From: Actinomyces israelii DSM 43320
GTDB lineage: Bacteria; Actinomycetota; Actinomycetes; Actinomycetales; Actinomycetaceae
Length of the DNA: 33,704 nt
Reading direction: 5' to 3'
Assembly: GCF_000711965.1 (NCBI RefSeq)
Contig: NZ_JONS01000036.1
Span: forward strand, 1 to 33,704
Shown: piece after piece, positions 29,401-33,704 of the stretch
Numbering within the stretch: position 1 is the first letter of the stretch
How the letters are laid out: every line of letters begins with the position of its first letter
Notes under the pieces: model-generated
What the model was told of the DNA's origin: nothing
Database searches by the model: none
Seen by the model: the letters and a program-made list of their open reading frames with translations, nothing else
Program-made: the position numbers and the translations under genes

Positions 29401-30333
29401 TCACGCGTAGCGGCGGGCCACCGACGCCGTCTCCGCGCCGTAGGAGCCGCCGAAGAGGAAGGCGTGGATGATGAGCATGTGGAGCTGGTGCAGGCCGACG
29501 CGCTCCCGCCACCCGTCCGCCAGGGGCGAGATCTCGTGGTAGCCGGCGACGATACTCTCCAGGTGCCGCTGCCCGAACACGCCCAGGGCCGCCAGGTCCG
29601 TCTCCGCGTGCGCGCCCTGGGCGAGCGGGTCGATGAGGACGCCGACGACGTCGTCGCGGCTCTGGCGGTCGGCTGCATCGGCTGCGCTGTCGGCGGTGGC
29701 CGGTCCCCGCCCTGCTCGGGGCGGCCCCCAGTCGATGGTCCGTCCAGGCACCCACATGACGTTGCCGGTCCACAGGTCGCCGTGGGTGCGGGCGACGGCG
29801 ACCCGGTCCCCGCGCTCGCGGGCCCCTCGGCGCACGAGCGCGGGCTGGTCGGCGTCGAAGTCCCCGTCGCGCAGGCGCTCGCACACCTTCTCGATGACGG
29901 CGACGCCCCGCTCGGTCAGCGACCCCTGCTCGAGGCAGGGCGCCAGGTAGGGGACCAGACGGTCGTCGGCGAAGAACTCGCCCCACCGCCGGGGCGCGGC
30001 CGTGGCGGGCTCGCTCCGGTGGGGGCGGATGCGCTCGTTCGAGCGGCCCATCTGCGTACGGCCGTCCCAGCCGGGCGGGGCCGCCCCGAAGGCCGGGGCG
30101 CCCGCGGCGTGCGTGACGGCGAGCGCGCGCCCGAAGGCCTCCGCGGCGGAGGCCGTCACGGACCCGGCGGCGAGCCGGGGCTCCTCGATCCACCCCGGGC
30201 CGGTGGTCACCGGGACCACGTGGGCGCCGCCGTCGGCCATGGGCTCGGCGAGCCACTCCAGGCCGAGCGCCTCCAGACCGGTAGCACCCGGGAGGTCGTC
30301 GTGCTTGCGGATGGTGGGGTGGGCGCTGCTCAT
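29401..30333 (-). CDS. Fructosamine kinase family protein
   Basis: A probable cytoplasmic kinase that phosphorylates ketoamines or related sugars so that glycated amines fall apart. It has 310 residues. The kinase-like fold is shown by GLEALGLEWLAEP near the start, the catalytic loop THGDLWTGNVMW (about 183-194) and LIDPLAQGAHAETDLAAL (about 233-250), which replaces the usual LIDPA-Y-GH-E-DLA. Residues about 200-228 (PPRAGRGPATADSAADA and following) are a disordered insertion between the catalytic and metal-binding loops, longer than usual. Leaderless start: TAGGCT (30345-30340), six bases, ATG 30333. Its substrate is not determinable. Confidence 0.85.
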   Translation of the reverse strand: MSSAHPTIRKHDDLPGATGLEALGLEWLAEPMADGGAHVVPVTTGPGWIEEPRLAAGSVTASAAEAFGRALAVTHAAGAPAFGAAPPGWDGRTQMGRSNERIRPHRSEPATAAPRRWGEFFADDRLVPYLAPCLEQGSLTERGVAVIEKVCERLRDGDFDADQPALVRRGARERGDRVAVARTHGDLWTGNVMWVPGRTIDWGPPRAGRGPATADSAADAADRQSRDDVVGVLIDPLAQGAHAETDLAALGVFGQRHLESIVAGYHEISPLADGWRERVGLHQLHMLIIHAFLFGGSYGAETASVARRYA

Positions 30334-30370
30334 CCGCCCAGCCTATGCGCCGCCCCCGCTCGCCCGCCCC

Positions 30371-30408
30371 CTTCGTCGAGATCGGTTCACTTCCGCGTCG
30401 AGATCGGT
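30371..30408 (+). repeat. Dispersed CGAGATCGGT repeat, locus E
   Basis: CGAGATCGGT at 30377-30386 and 30399-30408, 22 bp apart, separated by TCACTTCCGCGT and led by CTTCGT. It sits about 30 bp upstream of the fructosamine-kinase -10 box. Confidence 0.8.
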
Positions 30409-30431
30409 CCGAGCGAGCTGTCGGACGGGGC

Positions 30432-30521
30432 CGGGGTGTCCCGAGCGCGTGGGGCGGTCACCCTTGCGCTCGCGGCGCTCGGCCCAGTTGGCGGGGTCTC
30501 TCCAGCGCGTGGGGCGGTCAC
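30432..30521 (+). repeat. 30-bp direct repeat with 60-bp period
   Basis: CGGGGTGTCCCGAGCGCG and onward (30432-30461) recurs as CGGGGTCTCTCCAGCGCG and onward (30492-30521). The last 18 bases, AGCGCGTGGGGCGGTCAC, are identical. Confidence 0.6.
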
Positions 30522-30688
30522 TTCTCGGGCGCCACGGCCGTCTCGCCTCGACGCGCGGGCGCCGTTCGACCGCCGGCCGAGGGATCGTGGCCGCCGGACC
30601 GATGGGTTTGCACATTCGTCTGCATTCTGTGTCGTGCATAACCGCGGGATCGTGCGGAAACAAGGCCTCGGGGGCGGACGAAGAGCCT

Positions 30689-30818
30689 CTCCCATGTGCA
30701 CTGACCCCCCTCGGCGCACGTGGGAGCACGTCAACCGATTGTGACGATTCTCAGGAAAACGCAGAATATCAACTAAAAGTGTTGCTCGTTCCGCAGAGGG
30801 CCTGCTCTCCCATGTGCA
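30689..30818 (+). promoter_or_regulatory. Alternative hairpin arms upstream of pheA
   Basis: CTCCCATGTGC occurs at 30689-30699 and again at 30807-30817 within the 14-base repeat CTCTCCCATGTGCA. GCACGTGGGAG (30716-30726) can pair with either over 11 bp with one wobble. Mutually exclusive pairing is the logic of an attenuator, but pheA also has its own -10 box downstream. Confidence 0.35.
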
Positions 30819-30914
30819 GTTCCCGTGGTCGGCCCCGGTCCACCTTGCGCGTAGGCGCGGCGCGACCGGCCTGCCCGGGCTCGCCAGCGCCCACGCGCCT
30901 GAGAATCAACCGTT

Positions 30915-30927
30915 TAGGCTTGGGGCC
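30915..30927 (+). promoter_or_regulatory. Leaderless -10 box of pheA
   Basis: TAGGCT (30915-30920), seven bases, ATG 30928; no Shine-Dalgarno. Confidence 0.5.
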
Positions 30928-31884
30928 ATGAGTCCCGCCTCCACCTGGTCCTTCCTCGGGCCCTCCGGCACCTTCTGCGAGATGGCGCTGCGGCAGGTCG
31001 CCCCCGACGACGTCGTCCTCGACTCCTGCCAGGACGTCCCCAGCGCCCTGGACCGCGTGCGCGAGCGCGCCGCCGCGGCCGCTGTCGTCCCCATTGAGAA
31101 CTCGGTGGAGGGCGGCGTCAACGCGACCCTCGACAACCTCGTGGCGGGCTCGCCGCTCGTCATCACCGCCGAGATGGCCGTGCCGATCACTTTCGTCCTG
31201 GCCGGGCGCCCCGGCACCGCGCTCGACGGCGTCCGCGCCATTTCCACCCACCCCCACGCCTGGGCGCAGTGCCGCGGCTGGGTCCACCAGCACCTGCCCG
31301 AGGCGGCCTACGTCGCCGGAACCTCCACCTCCGCCCCGGCGCGCGCCCTGGCCCGGGCCGACGGTGCCGCGGCCCGGGAGGCCCTGGGGTACCAGGCGGT
31401 CTTGTGCAACCCGCTGGCCGCCCAGCAGTACGGCCTGGAGGTGCTGGCCGGGGGCGTGGCCGACAACCCCGACGCCGTCACCCGCTTCGTCAGGGTCATG
31501 CGGCCCGGGCGGGTCGGCGAGCCCACCGGCGCGGACAAGACCACGCTGCTCGTCCAGCTGCCCCACGACCGCTCGGGCGCCCTGCTGAGCATGCTCGAGC
31601 AGTTCAGCGCTCGCGGCGTCAACCTCACCCGCATCGAGTCCCGGCCGGTGGGGGACTCCCTCGGCCGCTACCGCTTCTCCATCGACGCCGAGGGGCACAT
31701 CCGGGAGGAGCGCCTGCAGGCGGCCTTCATCGGCCTGCACCGCACCTGTCCGGTGGTGCGCTTCCTGGGCTCCTACCCGAGGCTGGACGCCCGCCCTGTG
31801 GTGGTGCCCGCCGGGACGAGCGACAAGGACTTCGTCGTCGCCCGCGCCTGGGTGGGCGACGTCCTGGCGGGCCGGACGCTCTGA
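30928..31884 (+). CDS. pheA: Prephenate dehydratase
   Basis: It converts prephenate to phenylpyruvate, the committed step to phenylalanine, in the cytoplasm. It has 318 residues, the size of stand-alone actinobacterial PheA without a chorismate mutase domain. The catalytic domain has SFLGPSGTFCEMAL at the start, VVPIENSVEGGVNATLD, and the catalytic Thr-Arg-Phe triad in DAVTRFVRVM (near 190). The C-terminal ACT domain starts TTLLVQLPHDRSGALLSML and contains the allosteric ESRP motif (NLTRIESRPVGDSLGRYRF), so feedback inhibition by phenylalanine is expected. About 30 extra residues follow the ACT domain. It is monocistronic. Confidence 0.95.
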   Translation: MSPASTWSFLGPSGTFCEMALRQVAPDDVVLDSCQDVPSALDRVRERAAAAAVVPIENSVEGGVNATLDNLVAGSPLVITAEMAVPITFVLAGRPGTALDGVRAISTHPHAWAQCRGWVHQHLPEAAYVAGTSTSAPARALARADGAAAREALGYQAVLCNPLAAQQYGLEVLAGGVADNPDAVTRFVRVMRPGRVGEPTGADKTTLLVQLPHDRSGALLSMLEQFSARGVNLTRIESRPVGDSLGRYRFSIDAEGHIREERLQAAFIGLHRTCPVVRFLGSYPRLDARPVVVPAGTSDKDFVVARAWVGDVLAGRTL

Positions 31885-31890
31885 CGCCCT

Positions 31891-31905
31891 GAGCGGGCCC
31901 CGCTC
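31891..31905 (+). terminator. Short hairpin after pheA
   Basis: GAGCGG-GCC-CCGCTC, six bases after the pheA stop, followed by GCCTTGTTC. The stem is short, but its position fits a terminator. Confidence 0.4.
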
Positions 31906-31924
31906 GCCTTGTTCACCCGCCCGC

Positions 31925-31963
31925 CCTTTGCCGAGATCGGTTCACTTCCGCGCCGAGATCGGT
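31925..31963 (+). repeat. Dispersed CGAGATCGGT repeat, locus F
   Basis: CGAGATCGGT at 31932-31941 and 31954-31963, 22 bp apart, with spacer TCACTTCCGCGC and leader CCTTTGC. It is 40 bp after the pheA stop. Confidence 0.8.
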
Positions 31964-32038
31964 TCGGGGACCTGCCGCGACCCTTGATCTCAGCCTTCTG
32001 GCCCGAACGGTGCGGACGCGGACCAACAGGGAAAGGGG

Positions 32039-32760
32039 GTCGTCATCAAGGGGGCGTGCCACCGGGAAGACGGAGGCGGCTCGGCGGAAGGCGGCATCGG
32101 AGCTCCGGCTCGATCTTTCCGTGCCCTGCGCGACCCGCGCCGCTTTCTCGCCTACCTGCGGGCTGTGGCCGCACTCGAGTCGCAGCCCACCTCCTTCTCG
32201 GCTCTCACTCGCAGGATGCAGGAGGAGCTCACGGCGGCTGTTGGTGCGGCCGCCGTTCCCGCCCTTCATGACCTGGCCGGGCGGATGTTCCTCGTTGAGG
32301 ACCAGCCCGCATGGTCCCCGCGCCTGAGGCCCAAGGAGGCGGCCGCCAGGGCCCCGACGCGCCGCCTCGCCGACCCCTCTCTCGCGGCCGGCCTTTTGGG
32401 CGCCGGAGCCGACCGGCTGCTCGCAGATCCGGAGACCTTGGGATTCCTCTTCGAGGGACAGGTCGTGCATGACGTCCGTGTTTACGCCCAGGCCGCTGAG
32501 GCCCGCGGAGTCTTCCACTACCGGGACTCCAAGGGCGGGGATGAGATCGACATCGTCGTCGAGGGGCACGACGGCGCATGGCTCGGAGTCGAAGTCAATC
32601 TCGGCGGCGGTCAGATCAGTGCAGCGGCCGAGAACCTGCGGCGAGTCGCAGCCAAGATTGAATGCACGCCGGTCGGGCTCGTCGTGGTTACTCCTTCCGG
32701 CATTGCGCACCGAAGACGACGGCGTCGTCGTGCCCTTGAGCACGCTCGGGCCGTGGGGGC
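32039..32760 (+). pseudogene. Decayed AAA ATPase with DUF4143 domain
   Basis: Pieces of one protein family lie in order but in different frames. First is VVIKGA (32039-32056). Shifted by one base comes RATGKTEAARRKAASELRLD, the Walker A loop and following helix. Then, after an apparent deletion of the rest of the ATPase domain, comes RDPRRFLAYLRAVAALESQP onward to FEGQVVHDVRVYAQ, FHYRDSKGGDEIDIVVEG and GVEVNLGGG, the DUF4143 C-terminal half with its nuclease-like E-D-E and E-V-N positions. A second frameshift near 32695 precedes the normal C-terminus DDGVVVPLSTLGPWG. At least two frameshifts and a large internal deletion make it non-functional. Such ATPases are frequent accessory genes in Actinomyces-like genomes. 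Confidence 0.7.
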
Positions 32761-32931
32761 GGCGCCGGCGGGTCCTGTCCGGCTCCCGGGCCACGGGCGT
32801 CGAGCCGTTCGGCCGACCGGCCCGTACGGGCCGGACTCGATGAGCGGCGGCCCGGGTGCGACAAGTCGGAGGGGTGGAAGTGTATAAGAAATTGCCGCTT
32901 TCGTGCGGGCGCATAGGGCCGGGCCGCGAAA

Positions 32932-32943
32932 TACACTTCGCTC
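32932..32943 (+). promoter_or_regulatory. Leaderless -10 box of the membrane-anchored protein
   Basis: TACACT (32932-32937), six bases, ATG 32944. GAAGTGTAT at 32877-32885 mirrors ATACACTTC at 32931-32939, so the -10 box lies in one arm of a wide inverted repeat. Confidence 0.45.
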
Positions 32944-33420
32944 ATGGTGAATCCCGATCCCGACCTGCCGCAGAATAGCCCCGGCTCTCCTCCGCCTCCT
33001 CCGCCGGGATTCTCGTCTCCGCCGCCGGCGCCTCCTTCTCCGGAGTCGGACGTGACGCCGATGTGCGGAGCGCGCGCCGGGAGCGGGGCCGGGCGTCTGC
33101 TCCGGTCGCGCCCCTGGATGCTCCCGACCGTCGTCGTCAGTGTCCTGGCGCTCATCGGGGGGACGGCGCTCGCGTGGACGCAGGGATGGATGGGCGTCCC
33201 GGACGTCGGTCGGATCCTCAGCGGGGTGGCGGGCTCCGACGACGGAGGAGAGGGGGCGGGACCGCACCGCTTCACGCCCAGCGACCTGAGCGCGGGCTAC
33301 CGGAACGGAGCCGACGTGGCCTGGAGGATCGATACCGATAACATCCAGTTCAAGGCCCTGTCCGCGGACCATACGGTCATGTTTGCGGAGGACTATGAGA
33401 AGAGCTATGGCCGGAATTAA
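32944..33420 (+). CDS. Membrane-anchored protein with proline-rich N-terminus, possibly truncated
   Basis: A 158-residue protein. The cytoplasmic N-terminus is Pro-rich (SPPPPPPGFSSPPPAPPSP, about 15-33), followed by one membrane helix (about 58-79, PTVVVSVLALIGGTALAW). A short outer part has a GAGPHRFTPSDLSAGYRNGA segment and ADVAWRIDTDNIQFKAL. That outer part looks like the opening of a larger secreted domain, such as a beta-propeller starting at AWRID, but it ends abruptly with EDYEKSYGRN. An IS630-type transposase begins 77 bp later, so truncation by insertion is plausible. The function is unknown. Confidence 0.6.
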   Translation: MVNPDPDLPQNSPGSPPPPPPGFSSPPPAPPSPESDVTPMCGARAGSGAGRLLRSRPWMLPTVVVSVLALIGGTALAWTQGWMGVPDVGRILSGVAGSDDGGEGAGPHRFTPSDLSAGYRNGADVAWRIDTDNIQFKALSADHTVMFAEDYEKSYGRN

Positions 33421-33484
33421 ACAAAATGGCATTCTGGGGCAACTGCTGCGGGATTCCTGGTTGGCGTCTGCGGAGCACCTCGTA

Positions 33485-33496
33485 TAAGATAATCTC
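33485..33496 (+). promoter_or_regulatory. Leaderless -10 box of the transposase gene
   Basis: TAAGAT (33485-33490), six bases, ATG 33497. Confidence 0.45.
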
Positions 33497-33704
33497 ATGC
33501 AGATCGACATGACGGACGAGGAACGGGACATCCTCATCAGGTGGAAGAAGCGTTCAGACACCTACAGGCTGGTGAGAATGAAGGCGGAGGCGATTGTGTA
33601 CGCTGCCCGCGGCGTCGGCCTGGATATTATCGCGGAGATGGTCGAGCGGGCCGAGGGGACGGTACGTGAGTGGCTGTCGGAATGGCGGAGATACAGGATG
33701 GGCT
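33497..33704 (+). mobile_element. IS630-type transposase, 5' part (cut by the window end)
   Basis: The first 69 residues are visible: MQIDMTDEERDILIRWKKRS, then RLVRMKAEAIVYAARGVGLD and IIAEMVERAEGTVREWLSEW. This is the N-terminal helix-turn-helix that binds the terminal repeats in IS630-family transposases and related orphan HTH proteins. The DDE catalytic domain would lie beyond the window. Codon use is less GC-biased than in the core genes. No terminal inverted repeat can be confirmed because the right end is missing. Confidence 0.65.

Larger units (their letters stand above)
30334..30927. other. 594-bp divergent intergenic region
   Basis: It lies between the fructosamine kinase and pheA. 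It holds repeat locus E, a 30-bp imperfect direct repeat (30432-30461 and 30492-30521) and a hairpin system (30689-30818), each listed separately. An AT-richer patch lies at 30735-30790. No gene is seen. Confidence 0.45.

Noticed and set aside
33407..33486. A 26-codon + ORF between the membrane-anchored protein and the transposase
   Set aside because: It is short, overlaps the end of the upstream gene and the transposase -10 region, and has no supporting signal.

Overview
The window is very GC-rich. Its genes suggest an actinobacterium of the Actinomyces / Actinomycetaceae kind: SAM-riboswitch-controlled metNIQ, an EbgA/EbgC beta-galactosidase, prephenate dehydratase, and many genes that appear to be leaderless. 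The genus is inferred from gene families and base composition only.

Layout. Bases 1-880 hold no confident gene. A SAM riboswitch (about 882-971) leads a methionine importer on the + strand: metN, metI, metQ. A ribose/galactose-type sugar ABC operon follows on the - strand (binding protein 4059-4991, permease 5151-6110, double ATPase 6113-7603). It is flanked on both sides by related 70-bp palindromic elements in opposite orientation. A divergent SMP-30/gluconolactonase gene (7961-8827) probably belongs to the same sugar physiology. Bases 9.0-11.6 kb are accessory: a protein of unknown function, a TGTCA/TGACA box array, a long gene-poor stretch and an orphan antitoxin-like HTH protein.

Bases 11564-15112 are a restriction-modification island: a candidate endonuclease with a duplicated N-terminal domain, a C5-cytosine methyltransferase and a Vsr repair nuclease in one - strand operon, plus a small divergent gene with an overlapping promoter. 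Next is the ebg locus on the - strand (ebgA, ebgC, then a YjeM-like APC permease), with a divergent LacI regulator (20841-21863) and two strong LacI-type operators between them. After lacI come two diverged 265-bp non-coding direct repeats, a small ORF and two - strand genes of unknown function.

The right end holds a family 2 glycosyltransferase (25733-26563), a 933-residue membrane protein converging on it, a fructosamine-kinase-family protein, prephenate dehydratase (30928-31884), a decayed DUF4143-type ATPase pseudogene, a short membrane-anchored protein and the start of an IS630-type transposase cut by the window edge.

Three signals cut across the gene list. (1) About ten genes start exactly six (once seven) bases after a TANNNT hexamer, which implies leaderless transcription and fixes their starts. 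(2) A short intergenic repeat, CGAGATCGGT direct repeats mostly on a 22-bp period, occurs at six places in both orientations. (3) The palindromes flanking the sugar operon share a similar architecture (CGAGATAGAC direct repeats). No rRNA, tRNA or CRISPR array was seen.
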